DNA of 64,000 nt from Sphingobacterium tabacisoli (GCF_017908035.1 NZ_JAEQMU010000002.1:620001-684000), one strand, 5' to 3'; shown: positions 38,528 to 47,167, numbered from the stretch's first letter. Notes: generated by a model not told the origin, from the letters alone. Translations and numbers: made by a program.

Positions 38528-39772
38528 ATGAAAGGATATAGCATGATATGTTTGCTTGTGTGGTTTGGATATACACTAACAATAGGACAATCAAAGTCTA
38601 TTGATCGCAGTTGGCAGCTTGTTGTAGGGGAGTCTGTCCCCGAGATAACAGCAATGCCTATCGTGAATTGGGAACAATCTGAGATTGATCTGGGCAATTA
38701 TAAGGATAAGGTTGTTGTACTAGAGTTCTTCGATACGTATTGTGCGACCTGCATCGAAGGTATGCCGCATCTGCAACGGATACAACAGCAGATGCGGCAA
38801 AAGCTATTGGTGCTGATGGTGACCTGGCAATCTAAGGAGGTAATAGAAAAGTTCTATAGGGACAATCGTTTCCTGAAAGAGAATAATGTAAAACTACCTA
38901 CAGTGGTTGCTGATACCCTGATGCGGAAATATTTTCCGCATCAGGGCGTACCCCATACCGTATTTCTATATAAAGGAAAGGTGCAGGCAATTACTTATCC
39001 TGATTATGTTAAAGAGCGGTTTATTGAGGAATTATATAATACAGGAAAGTTAGCTGTACCACAGAAGGATGATTTTAGGGAAAAGGTACGGATGTTAGAA
39101 GAAGGATCAGATATGGTAGGTTCGGTCAAGATCACAGGGTATCAAGAATCGCTGGAGGAAAAGCCGGGATTGACTATAGAAAGTGATTCCGTATCGGGTT
39201 TTTATAAGACTTATTTCTATAACGTCGGCATTCTGAATGCCTATAAGGCAATGCTTGCCTATATTAAAAAGCCGACTTTTATACTGACAGAACAACGGAT
39301 CCTATGGAAGGTGAAAGATCCGTCCAAGTACCGTTATCAAGAGGGGACGGGAGGTTCGCACATATGGTTGACCCAATACGGTATTAGCTATGAACGTAGA
39401 AGTACTGTGGTAGGTGATTTGTCGGATCAGGCTAAACTCGTACTAAATGATCTGAATAGTTTACTGGGATTGAGCGTATATTGGGATACGCTGGAGATGA
39501 ATTGTCTTATTATTCGTAAGACAGGTAAGAAAGTGAGATCAAAAGATACTGTTAAAACAGGGAAAAAAATAGATAATATCGGGATTCTTACGTTTTTAAT
39601 GGACTATTCGGGCGATTATCCGCCTGTAATAGATGAATCGGGATTCAAAGGTCATTTAGAGATAGGAAGTTATTCTAATATTAAAGAGTTAAATGACCAA
39701 CTCTCGTACTATGGATTAGAGGTTGTCTCAGGGCGTAGATCTGTAGAAGTTCTTGTCGTAGAAGAAAAGTAG
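38528..39772 (+). CDS. TlpA-like thioredoxin with C-terminal DUF3738-like domain
   Basis: 414 residues from ATG 38528, one base behind the SusD stop. Signal peptide to about residue 20 (TIGQS). A thioredoxin fold follows with the active site FDTYCATC and cis-Pro segment GVPHTVF (both within the first 160 residues). The C-terminal 200 residues end with a stretch like DUF3738 (PPVIDESGFKGHLEIG ... QLSYYGLEVV ... VEVLVV), a domain otherwise found alone in Acidobacteria-type proteins. It probably acts in the periplasm on disulfides in what the SusC/D pair handles. The domain call for the C-terminus is by pattern only. Confidence 0.8.
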   Translation: MKGYSMICLLVWFGYTLTIGQSKSIDRSWQLVVGESVPEITAMPIVNWEQSEIDLGNYKDKVVVLEFFDTYCATCIEGMPHLQRIQQQMRQKLLVLMVTWQSKEVIEKFYRDNRFLKENNVKLPTVVADTLMRKYFPHQGVPHTVFLYKGKVQAITYPDYVKERFIEELYNTGKLAVPQKDDFREKVRMLEEGSDMVGSVKITGYQESLEEKPGLTIESDSVSGFYKTYFYNVGILNAYKAMLAYIKKPTFILTEQRILWKVKDPSKYRYQEGTGGSHIWLTQYGISYERRSTVVGDLSDQAKLVLNDLNSLLGLSVYWDTLEMNCLIIRKTGKKVRSKDTVKTGKKIDNIGILTFLMDYSGDYPPVIDESGFKGHLEIGSYSNIKELNDQLSYYGLEVVSGRRSVEVLVVEEK

Positions 39773-39784
39773 TAACAGCAGAAA

Positions 39785-39805
39785 GGGGGCACTTTCGGTG
39801 CCCCC
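39785..39805. terminator. Bidirectional terminator between convergent genes
   Basis: Perfect eight-pair stem gggggcac / gtgccccc with a five-base loop, between the TlpA gene and the convergent small Cys peptide. T-rich sequence follows in both directions (cagttactatttt on plus, tttctgct on minus). Confidence 0.75.
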
Positions 39806-39833
39806 AGTTACTATTTTGACTTAATATCGAAGA

Positions 39834-40064
39834 TTAAGCTGTACCGCGCAATCTTACGTTCGGTTGTGCTATACCTGTATGGAGCGAAAGGATCATCTCA
39901 TCTTTTAACGCATCTGTTAAATCTGGATCACCATTTCCGTCAGGATTAGCATTTACCGCACAGATCTTTCCACTGCCAGAACAAGATGGAGATCCTGTTA
40001 CTGGTGCATAATTGGAAGGAATCGTAGGGTTACCGCCCGTATTTAATTGAAACCACTGTGCCAT
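39834..40064 (-). CDS. Small Cys-containing peptide (TlpA/SusC-locus associated)
   Basis: 76 residues with no signal sequence. Two Cys in the centre (SPSCSGSGKICAVNA) and a Gly/Pro/Asn-rich, mostly polar composition; a conserved-looking tail (LHTGIAQPNVRLRG). I recognise similar short proteins near TlpA/SusC/SusD genes in Sphingobacteriaceae and Chitinophagaceae, but they have no name that I can assign with certainty (DUF6520-like at best). It could be the product handled by the SusC/TlpA system across the terminator. RBS is weak; start is ATG 40064. Confidence 0.6.
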   Translation of the reverse strand: MAQWFQLNTGGNPTIPSNYAPVTGSPSCSGSGKICAVNANPDGNGDPDLTDALKDEMILSLHTGIAQPNVRLRGTA

Positions 40065-40084
40065 AAGCTTATGATTTAAATTAA

Positions 40085-40219
40085 CTAACTTAGATTTATG
40101 AATTGATCACAATGACGGTATCTGCCTTGGTTAAAAAAATCAGATACTGCATTGGCCCCAGCCCTCGCTAAGAGGGCTTTTTGGTTCTTGGCGGTGGGAC
40201 TCCTTATTTGCCAGACCAT
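40085..40219 (-). CDS. Small ORF, possible peptide gene
   Basis: 44 residues from ATG 40219 with aaagga 4-5 bases before it, ending 20 bases upstream of the Cys-peptide start. Composition is basic with a Cys near the end (RYRHCDQFINLS). No family recognised. Another frame on the plus strand across 40140-40280 encodes a signal-like hydrophobic stretch (FWFLAVGLLICQ), so which strand is coding is uncertain. Confidence 0.3.
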   Translation of the reverse strand: MVWQIRSPTAKNQKALLARAGANAVSDFFNQGRYRHCDQFINLS

Positions 40220-40235
40220 TCCTTTCAATACCGCC

Positions 40236-40436
40236 TCACGGGTATACCGCGAATCTACGCCGTATCCGTTTGAATAGCGGCCGGTAGCAATAGCTTTGCA
40301 TCATACCAACTGAATACAGCATAGGGTAGGTCTGCCCCCATGAGGGATGGCCTATAGCTGCGGAGTCTATCCTTAAGGCCCGGTGTCTACCTGCTTTTGC
40401 GATATCCGATGGATGATATGGGACTATTGCTGTCAT
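40236..40436 (-). CDS. Small ORF with repeat-type leader
   Basis: 66 residues from ATG 40436, basic, no signal sequence, no family. Support for being real is its leader: the 40 bases in front carry the word taacacgataactc, shared with the leader of the spanin-like gene at 48532. It ends 16 bases before the next small ORF. Confidence 0.35.
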   Translation of the reverse strand: MTAIVPYHPSDIAKAGRHRALRIDSAAIGHPSWGQTYPMLYSVGMMQSYCYRPLFKRIRRRFAVYP

Positions 40437-40535
40437 TTTTGTAGAGTTATCGTGTTATCAAGTTATGCTGTTTTTTAATGTTCATACGAAGTTCGGGAAG
40501 ACTTTTATCTTGGGCATATGCCATTGGTATATAAG

Positions 40536-41135
40536 TTACTGTCGCATGTGGTAGTTTAAGGCTTTATAGTATTCCCGATAGTTACTGATGCCCAGGTATG
40601 ACATACGTTGCGCTACGGTCAGGTGGGCAAAGATCTGCGGACGTACGATAAATAGGGCATGGAGGCGCTGGATCACAGGCAAGCGTAAGATATGTACCTG
40701 TTCCTGTAAGCGCAGCTGCCGATGCTGCTGTAGGATCTGATAGATTTCTTTCAGCTCCGGAAATTTTGTTAATGCTTCCTGCAGGGCTGTAATGGGGATT
40801 TCATAGAGTGTCGTAGGCTGTAAAAACTGAATAGCCAAAGGTTCCCTACTGCTGGAGAAGGCGTGTTTGCTGCCTGTAAAGCAGCCTTGTGTCGGGCATA
40901 GGCGTTCGATATATTCGGTATTTCCTTTTTTGTAACCTATCTTGGCGACCAGCCCGTCCAGGACAAAGCACCATTTGGGAATAAGCTCTGCTTCTTGCTT
41001 ATACCATTCATTTTTGACATAGGTTTTTATCTTGCCCTGAGATCGGATAAAGTCCAGTGCCTCGGGGCAGAGTTTGCGGTACTGTTGAAAAAAATGGATT
41101 AATCCTTTCATAGTGCTTTGTTTATTTTTATACAT
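40536..41135 (-). CDS. Crp/Fnr-family regulator
   Basis: 199 residues. Effector (cNMP-like) domain with WYKQEAELIPKWCFVLDGLVAK, the central helix and a C-terminal helix-turn-helix (LTVAQRMSYLGISNYREYYKAL). The ATG at 41135 is chosen because a strong Shine-Dalgarno (aaggagg, 41144-41150) lies 8 bases upstream, inside the end of the HTTM gene. Such strong SD is rare in this phylum and indicates translational coupling to the HTTM gene. Likely controls its own locus; no binding site identified. Confidence 0.85.
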   Translation of the reverse strand: MYKNKQSTMKGLIHFFQQYRKLCPEALDFIRSQGKIKTYVKNEWYKQEAELIPKWCFVLDGLVAKIGYKKGNTEYIERLCPTQGCFTGSKHAFSSSREPLAIQFLQPTTLYEIPITALQEALTKFPELKEIYQILQQHRQLRLQEQVHILRLPVIQRLHALFIVRPQIFAHLTVAQRMSYLGISNYREYYKALNYHMRQ

Positions 41136-41140
41136 GAATT

Positions 41141-42076
41141 TTACCTCCTTTCCTTGTATTGGATGGATGCTGTCTTGATGGTACTTGCTGCATCAGGCGC
41201 GGCATGTCCAAGGGGTGCGTTATGAATTGGATAACTAGTCTGTGTGCGATAAGGGTAATACCAGGCGCATAGGTTGTACCAGATCATAAGCGCCGAGAAA
41301 TGATATAGGCCAATAGTCAGGGCTATACCCACATGCATACCGATGGTCGTTATACAGATAATACGTCGGTACATTGTTCCTAGCCAAGCCATTGCATAGC
41401 CGAGCTCCAACAGCACAACAGCTATTCCCATAATGACCCAGCATGCGGTCCAGCTGCCCCAGTGGAGGGGAATATCAAGCAGGTTGCTCGGGAATGGCTG
41501 CTGCACGGCCTTCCAGATGGCTTCGCCATTCCACCAGGTCGGTCCCATAGCCTTGCCCAGCCCGCCAAAAAAGTAGACCAGGACAAGCTGTGCCTGCCAG
41601 AAGTAAACGCCTGTGCGTTGCCACTTGTGCCGACTGTCCGTTCGAGGATGATAGCTAAAAAGTAGACTAAACAACAAGCCGGTTTGTGCCAGATAGTCTG
41701 CGCCATAGGCCCAACGCAGGTCTGCCATAAACAGACCGTGATGGATTATTAATAATAGGAGGCTGGAATAGGGGACCCACCTGCCGAAAACTAAACAGAC
41801 ACAGCATATGCTGTACAGCGTCGCTGTGGCATGGATCCACAAGGGATGGGCACTGCGAAATAGTTCTTCCCAGTTCCAACTACTACCACTATGCCAATAG
41901 GGGAGCAGCGCCGCATCGTAGACACTGTGTGGGCCGTAGAGCAGGGACAGGTCGGCCCAGAGCTGGATCATTTCGATGCCGAGTAGTAGACCGATACCGC
42001 GTGGCAATAGCTGTAAGCCGTCACCAAAAGTGTGCGCTGTTGCATAGGGGGTGTTTCTGTTGCGTTGGCTGTTCAT
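41141..42076 (-). CDS. HTTM-domain (SdpB/VKGC-like) membrane protein
   Basis: 311 residues with about eight membrane helices. Family signs: GDGLQLLPRGIGLLLGIE at the start, an early short helix followed by GPHSVYDAALLPYW, a central HHGLFMADLRWAYGADY, and FFGGLGKAMGPTWWNGEAIW, the pattern of HTTM (horizontally transferred transmembrane)/SdpB proteins. SdpB takes part in maturing a secreted peptide toxin in Bacillus; other HTTM proteins resemble vitamin-K-dependent carboxylases. Overlaps the upstream gene by 56 bases. Probable role in modifying or exporting a small peptide, by inference. Confidence 0.75.
   Translation of the reverse strand: MNSQRNRNTPYATAHTFGDGLQLLPRGIGLLLGIEMIQLWADLSLLYGPHSVYDAALLPYWHSGSSWNWEELFRSAHPLWIHATATLYSICCVCLVFGRWVPYSSLLLLIIHHGLFMADLRWAYGADYLAQTGLLFSLLFSYHPRTDSRHKWQRTGVYFWQAQLVLVYFFGGLGKAMGPTWWNGEAIWKAVQQPFPSNLLDIPLHWGSWTACWVIMGIAVVLLELGYAMAWLGTMYRRIICITTIGMHVGIALTIGLYHFSALMIWYNLCAWYYPYRTQTSYPIHNAPLGHAAPDAASTIKTASIQYKERR
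41144..41151 (-). promoter_or_regulatory. Strong Shine-Dalgarno for Crp/Fnr gene
   Basis: aaaggagg, 8 bases before ATG 41135 and inside the last codons of the HTTM gene. Most genes here lack such a site, so it marks coupled translation. Confidence 0.7.
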
Positions 42077-42611
42077 AAATAGGTGTTATCATTTTGTTGG
42101 TTTGTTTTTTTGTGCGGAGCTCGCTTAGGCTAGGTATACGTATGCTATAGATCCGAAGACGGATCGCGCGGTCTGGATATTGGCGTTGTACATGGTTGTA
42201 AATGCTTTGGGCAGTGGCACGGGCCAGTGCTGGAGCCTTGGTCTGATCGACTCCAGAGCGCCAGCCTTCCAGCGCTTCAAGCAGGGTACAGTACCGGATC
42301 TTGCTGGCGGTAGTACGTAGACCCGGGGAAGAGAGTCGGAGTTCGGTAGCTGTTCGTGCACAGCGTACTTCTATCCGACTTGAATAAATACTACCTACCT
42401 GTGGGCTGTAAAATCCGTAGCATCCATGGATACCGGCCAGTTGTCCATAATGACGAAATCCCGGTGCGCTACAGAGTTTCTGCATAGTATGGGTAATCGG
42501 ATCTAAGGCCGATTTTACATCGGTAGACGGTGGCTGGATATTGCAGATATTGTGTAGGAATACCAATCCAAGATGTAGTGCCAGGCCTATAGATCCGATC
42601 CGTTGTAGCAT
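42021..42611 (-). CDS. Membrane-anchored partner of the HTTM protein
   Basis: 196 residues: one N-terminal membrane helix (GLALHLGLVFLHNI) and a periplasmic domain with a conserved-looking loop (YGQLAGIHGCYGFYSPQVGS). Small proteins with this plan travel with HTTM genes in Bacteroidota; I cannot name a family. The last 18 codons overlap the HTTM start. The role is likely to be in the same complex. Confidence 0.65.
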   Translation of the reverse strand: MLQRIGSIGLALHLGLVFLHNICNIQPPSTDVKSALDPITHTMQKLCSAPGFRHYGQLAGIHGCYGFYSPQVGSIYSSRIEVRCARTATELRLSSPGLRTTASKIRYCTLLEALEGWRSGVDQTKAPALARATAQSIYNHVQRQYPDRAIRLRIYSIRIPSLSELRTKKQTNKMITPIYEQPTQQKHPLCNSAHFW

Positions 42612-42622
42612 CTTACCCTCGG

Positions 42623-42850
42623 TTAGTTGTACGGTGTAAGGTAACGCTCCAAAGCCTCGTCATTACTCCGCTTTGTGGGCTTTTTGGGAGCAAAAATCTT
42701 AGTGCCCAAGCGGTCGTAATCTACTGGATCTGACGATTCGACAATAGGGTGTACGGGGGCATCAAGAGTATGCGGGAGATTACTGTAAAGCGCCAGGCCC
42801 ATAACGAGGCAGGTGCATACAATGAGTTTTTGTTTGGCTTTATTGTTCAT
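42623..42850 (-). CDS. Small membrane-anchored protein
   Basis: 75 residues: an N-terminal signal anchor (KLIVCTCLVMGLALYSNL) and a polar, basic outside tail with KKPTKRS. First gene of this minus-strand group, 11 bases before the partner gene. It might be the peptide substrate of the group or a chaperone. No family recognised. Confidence 0.5.
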   Translation of the reverse strand: MNNKAKQKLIVCTCLVMGLALYSNLPHTLDAPVHPIVESSDPVDYDRLGTKIFAPKKPTKRSNDEALERYLTPYN

Positions 42851-42981
42851 ATTATTTAAAAATTTATTGTCTTAAAAATCTTATCTATCGGTAACTTTTA
42901 TGTCGCGAAGGGTATTTTTGGGTTGTTTTGTGGTTTATTTTGTAACTTCACCTATTAACCGGAGTGAATTTTAAGCTAAAA

Positions 42982-43764
42982 ATGAATCTATACACCGCCC
43001 TAATTATTGACGATGAGAAGAACGTGCGACTAGATGTTGCAGATGCATTGGATATCTCTGAGCTGTTTACTATAGTCGATGCATATGGATCTGTGGAGAC
43101 GGCACTGGAATATCTGAGGACAGACGACAAAGTCCTGGATTTTATCTTTTGCGATATACAGTTTGGTAAGGGGATGTCGGGCATAGAGGGGGCAGAAGAG
43201 CTGCGCCGTTATAGTCGGTTTTTTATTTTCTTTACCGATCATTTCGACGATTACTTGCGTGAAAATGCTTTATTAAAGCCTGATGACTATCTATCCAAAC
43301 CGGTGCAGCTGGAAGATATCCAGCAGTTGATGGCACGTCTAGGCTTGCGCCAATCATTGGAGCTGGCAGAGCGAAGAATCTATGCTTTGCAACCACCACA
43401 GGAAGAGTTAGAAACCTCTGGACGGAAGCGCAAAACGAATCGAAGGGTACGAGCGCGGGTGCCGATACTGTTGAAGGATGTGATCAAAGTGGAGCGTGAG
43501 GGCAAATTCCTCCAAATATATGGCGCAGGTACTCAGGGGACGCTCGTTTTGCTGGGGCAGTTGCGGATGGCGCTTAGGGACTTTTATGAGCAGTTTAAAA
43601 AACTGGATATCTTCATACCACCAAATTCCTCAGTATTGATCAATGTGGCGTATGCGACGAAGGTGGGCATTCATGCCATTGTTTATTATCACGATAGGAA
43701 GGTATTGGTGACCGATGGCTATCGGCGCAAAGTCAGAGCCTACCTGGAAAGAAATAAAATATAA
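42982..43764 (+). CDS. LytTR-type response regulator
   Basis: 260 residues from ATG 42982 (an in-frame GTG lies at 42964). Receiver domain with the acidic pocket DDE near the start, phosphorylation Asp in FCDIQFG and Lys in SKPV. Then a linker and a C-terminal LytTR DNA-binding domain (VEREGKFLQIYG ... YHDRKVLVTDGYRRK). Transcribed divergently from the HTTM group and followed 2 bases later by its kinase, which points to local control of that group. Confidence 0.88.
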   Translation: MNLYTALIIDDEKNVRLDVADALDISELFTIVDAYGSVETALEYLRTDDKVLDFIFCDIQFGKGMSGIEGAEELRRYSRFFIFFTDHFDDYLRENALLKPDDYLSKPVQLEDIQQLMARLGLRQSLELAERRIYALQPPQEELETSGRKRKTNRRVRARVPILLKDVIKVEREGKFLQIYGAGTQGTLVLLGQLRMALRDFYEQFKKLDIFIPPNSSVLINVAYATKVGIHAIVYYHDRKVLVTDGYRRKVRAYLERNKI

Positions 43765-43766
43765 GT

Positions 43767-44837
43767 ATGCCTTATCGTTCGGTCGGAAATAGGGAGCTAC
43801 GTATAGTGGCGGGGGTATCTGTCTTTCTGGTATACGCTTATGTTATCCATATAGCGGCGTATGCCTTTTCAGGTTGGATAGATTTATTTTTTATGCTGAT
43901 GACATTGCTCCTTCTTTTTTTGTTGGCCATTTGGTTCATTTTACCGAGGGCTACCGGAGGTAGAAAGTATGCTCTTGCTTGGATTATGTTCGGCTTTATA
44001 GGGATTGACCTATTGGTATTTAGTTTGTCGATAGCAATAAGCATGATGTTAGGAGGGTTTGTATGGGATGGTAACTGGGAAATCAGCAATTATCAACACG
44101 TGTGGACTGCTTATATAGCGACCAACTCATTTAGTTTTCTCTACTATATGGTGCGTCATGGGATTTCTAACTGGGGGGAGTTCCAACAGCAGAATTTCGA
44201 GCTTTTGCAGGTACGTAGAGGTAAGAAGTTATTACGGCAGCAGCTGGCTCGGCAGCACTTCTTTCCGCATTTTATGAAAAATACCATTAGTGCCCTGCGA
44301 GCGTTGACCCGACGGGATAGAGGCCGTAGCATACGTTGTATCGATCTACTGATGGCGCTCTTTGTTTATAGCGTAAAGCATCAAGATACACGCTTTGTGT
44401 TACTGAAACAGGAACTGGAACAGGTGGATCGGTTGCTTGAAATTTATAGCCTGCGTCGGGAGGATGAGGAGATTATGCTGGATATACGCATAGGGCAGGG
44501 CGTCACTGACGAGCTGTGTATCCCCTATATGTTGCTATTGACACTAGTCGAAAATGCCTGCGAATACGGAATATGTACAGACGAGCATAAGCCCATCCTG
44601 ATCGATTTGTACTGTATTACCCCCGAAAGCCTTATGATACGCGCGATGAACTGGATTCCTGCAACTAAGAAGCATAATCCGATAGCCACCGGGAAGGGGT
44701 TAAAACTCTTGCACGATTATGTAGTCGCGCTTGATCCGATGAATACGATTTCTGTGGAGCAGATAGGGCAGTGTTTTGAGGTGGTCATCACCCTCAATAT
44801 AGCTGTTTTTGCCGAAGCACCACGCGACATCTCCTAG
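43767..44837 (+). CDS. LytS/YehU-type sensor histidine kinase
   Basis: 356 residues: four membrane helices in the first 130 residues, then the His-kinase domain with the phospho-acceptor region QQLARQHFFPHFMKN (normally QxNPHFLxN; the Asn is replaced by Phe-Pro). The ATP lid is reduced to VENACEYG and a late MNTISV segment. It should pass phosphate to the LytTR regulator just upstream. No extracellular sensor domain is present, so it senses through the membrane helices. Confidence 0.85.
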   Translation: MPYRSVGNRELRIVAGVSVFLVYAYVIHIAAYAFSGWIDLFFMLMTLLLLFLLAIWFILPRATGGRKYALAWIMFGFIGIDLLVFSLSIAISMMLGGFVWDGNWEISNYQHVWTAYIATNSFSFLYYMVRHGISNWGEFQQQNFELLQVRRGKKLLRQQLARQHFFPHFMKNTISALRALTRRDRGRSIRCIDLLMALFVYSVKHQDTRFVLLKQELEQVDRLLEIYSLRREDEEIMLDIRIGQGVTDELCIPYMLLLTLVENACEYGICTDEHKPILIDLYCITPESLMIRAMNWIPATKKHNPIATGKGLKLLHDYVVALDPMNTISVEQIGQCFEVVITLNIAVFAEAPRDIS

Positions 44838-45010
44838 ACCTTTATCTTATTTTTCATATACTTGTTTGTATTATAAACTTACCATCTCTTGACGGCATGC
44901 CAGGATTTTGTATATCTACCTACTAGTCTGTCTGTAATAGGAAGGGACGTATCGGGATTTTTTGGTCTTGTCTGTACTTGTGCAATCGGTGGTCTTAATA
45001 CACTAAGATC

Positions 45011-45373
45011 ATGATTCGATTACTATCCACTCTTGTCAGACTGGCCGGGGATATCCTGGCCTGCCTGAATCATATCGTACAATTACTACAAGCGTCTGGT
45101 CTGCCGGATTCCGCTGGAAAGATAGATGCTCCTGCTAAAAATGATACGGCAGCTCCGCCTGAAAAGCCGGATATAGATGCTTATACCGAAGAGGAGTTGT
45201 GCACGGTTGGAGAGGCCTGTCTCGCGATGAACGTGTCACGTTCGCATATCGATAGAATGCGTAACCGTGAAGAGTTCACTAAGCTCGAGCATAAAAATGG
45301 GCGTGTGCGGCTGGTGAAGGCGGAAGTTGAAGCGGCAAAAGTTTGGTACTCTAAAAGAAAAGGGAAGCTGTAA
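45011..45373 (+). CDS. Excisionase-type helix-turn-helix protein
   Basis: 120 residues; the C-terminal 60 form a MerR/excisionase HTH (CTVGEACLAMNVSRSHIDRMRN, with a wing KNGRVRLVKAEVEAA). The N-terminal part is hydrophobic and Pro/Ala-rich. Such proteins act as DNA-bending factors in mobile elements or as regulators. It stands alone, with a good terminator behind it, between the two-component genes and the lysis-like cassette. Confidence 0.65.
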   Translation: MIRLLSTLVRLAGDILACLNHIVQLLQASGLPDSAGKIDAPAKNDTAAPPEKPDIDAYTEEELCTVGEACLAMNVSRSHIDRMRNREEFTKLEHKNGRVRLVKAEVEAAKVWYSKRKGKL

Positions 45374-45426
45374 CCATTTTGTGTGCCCATCTTTCGCAAA
45401 CGAATAAGGATAAGTTCATATCAAAT

Positions 45427-45462
45427 ACGCCGTTGATCAATACCGATCAGCGGCGTTTTTTA
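45427..45462 (+). terminator. Rho-independent terminator
   Basis: Stem acgccgttgatc / gatcagcggcgt (one G-U-type mismatch), six-base loop, then six T. Ends the HTH gene. Confidence 0.88.
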
Positions 45463-46372
45463 TTGAATTATCCGCTTATTGTAAAGGATAGGTGGTTGTC
45501 CCCTTTAGCTATGTCGTGGATCGTTTTAAGAGGATCTGTCCACGCTCCTATATAGTGGCTTATGCAATTTGGGCGGACACAGTTCGGTTTAGGTTCTATC
45601 TTCACGGCTAAGGGTAGGTGGCTCATCAATTTAAGACGACCTGCTGTTAAAACAGTTCTGTGGCATACGCATCTGTTGTTGCGGTCGCTGACTTCTAGTT
45701 AGCGACTTAGGGATTTGGTTCCTCGATAAATGGTGATAAGATAGTGGTAAGTCCTTTTTATTGCGCGGTACTTGTTTTGGTCTAGCTGTAAGCGCTTTCG
45801 ACTACTCGGTAAATCCTTTTGGTTTCGTGGTTTTATCTAAGTATTGATGCCGTTGATTCATTACATGGTGTCACTCTTCGGTTCATATCCGTTAGTTGGC
45901 TCTTTCGGTTAGCGGTATTGCCGTAGATGAGTGCCGTGTTTTTCTTTTTGGTTATGGATGATTGGTTTCTTTCTTTCGTACACTGCTTTTGATCGATGGC
46001 GCTGTTCAATGGTTACATGGAGGATCTGTTTGCTGTGGCGATTAATCTGTGCTGTTCCAAGGCAAACACAAATGGATTAGCGGCAAACTCATTTTCGATA
46101 CCGACCTATCCAAACCGAATACGATAAACTTTTAGATAATAGCTTTCGTCACGTTGCGTCAAAAGAGGCACTTTATTCATCTTGTTCCACCACGTTGCGT
46201 CAAAAATTTCATTTTTCGGGCTTCCAGGCCATATTTGGATCATGAACAGCAACAAAAAGTTTTCGCCGCGTGGGCCACCTTGTCAGGATTAATGATTAAT
46301 TGTGAATGGTTAATGACATCCATAACTACATAATCTTATAACCCTCATAACTACATAACAAATAATAATATC
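45463..46372. other. 910-base gene-poor gap with a direct repeat
   Basis: No supportable gene. The stretch to about 46080 has no coding signal. A 15-base direct repeat (cacgttgcgtcaaaa) occurs at 46150-46164 and 46191-46205. Just before the next gene is a low-complexity leader of cataactacataac words. The composition differs from coding regions around it, and small protein-like fragments appear near 46040-46110. Confidence 0.45.
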
Positions 46373-47011
46373 ATGAGAAAAGAAAAAGTAATTAGCAATT
46401 ATAAGGCACTCTCCGATTACGAGCTATCTACGTTGGCAGGACGTGTGTTAAAGGCGATGCAGGAAACAAGCACACAGGCAAGCTTTCCGAATCCTAATCC
46501 CGGACTTACAGATCTGGAAACTATCGTCAACGATTATATTACCAAACATGAAATCGCTAGCAGGCGAGGTTCGGCACTAGAGATCAGCTTGAAGAACGAA
46601 AGTCGTGATGCACTACTCTTCGCGCTGAAAAATCTGGCACACCATGTCAACGAAGTGGCCAATGGACAGTTGTCCTTGCTATTGAGTACCGGACTGGTAT
46701 TGGTAAGCAAACCGAGTAGCTCCGAGTTGCCATTGGTGACCGCTCGTATACAGCTGCGTGACGGACGGATCTCCGGTCAGATGCGCTTAGACTTTACTCC
46801 GCTCAAAAGAGTTTGGGAGTATGAAGTAGAAGTGGGACGCGAAGATGCGACCAATACGGTGGAATGGTTTGAAACCTTCAATACGACTTCATCACGGGGC
46901 AATGTCCTGACTGATAGAACACCCGGAGTCAAATACTTTGTACGCGTGCGGGCACGCAACGGTAAAGGTATGGGAGACTGGTCAGAAGCAGTATCCTTGA
47001 TAGCACGATAG
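46373..47011 (+). CDS. Fibronectin type III protein of the lysis-like cassette
   Basis: 212 residues. The first 115 are helical and uncharacterised (starts YKALSDYELSTLAGRVLKAM), the last 90 form an Fn3 domain (WEYEVEVGREDATNTVEWF and GVKYFVRVRARNGKGMGDWS). No signal peptide. Such short FN3 proteins occur next to phage-type lysis genes in Sphingobacteriaceae. It may be a structural remnant, or it may bind the cell wall. First gene of the group. Confidence 0.6.
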   Translation: MRKEKVISNYKALSDYELSTLAGRVLKAMQETSTQASFPNPNPGLTDLETIVNDYITKHEIASRRGSALEISLKNESRDALLFALKNLAHHVNEVANGQLSLLLSTGLVLVSKPSSSELPLVTARIQLRDGRISGQMRLDFTPLKRVWEYEVEVGREDATNTVEWFETFNTTSSRGNVLTDRTPGVKYFVRVRARNGKGMGDWSEAVSLIAR

Positions 47012-47167
47012 GGAACTAGTGACACAGTGATGAAGTGATTAAAGTAGTAATGCAGTGACATAGTGACGAAGTGGAAAGTTTTGCTCGTCACTGGTCACTC
47101 GTTACTCCTCACTCCTCACTGGTCACGTATCACTACATAACTTTTATCACCTTCATAGCGCTATATT

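Noticed and set aside
40140..40285. Plus-strand signal-like ORF (FWFLAVGLLICQ)
   Set aside because: No start codon in frame apart from a TTG, and it is on the strand opposite to the small genes; may be chance.
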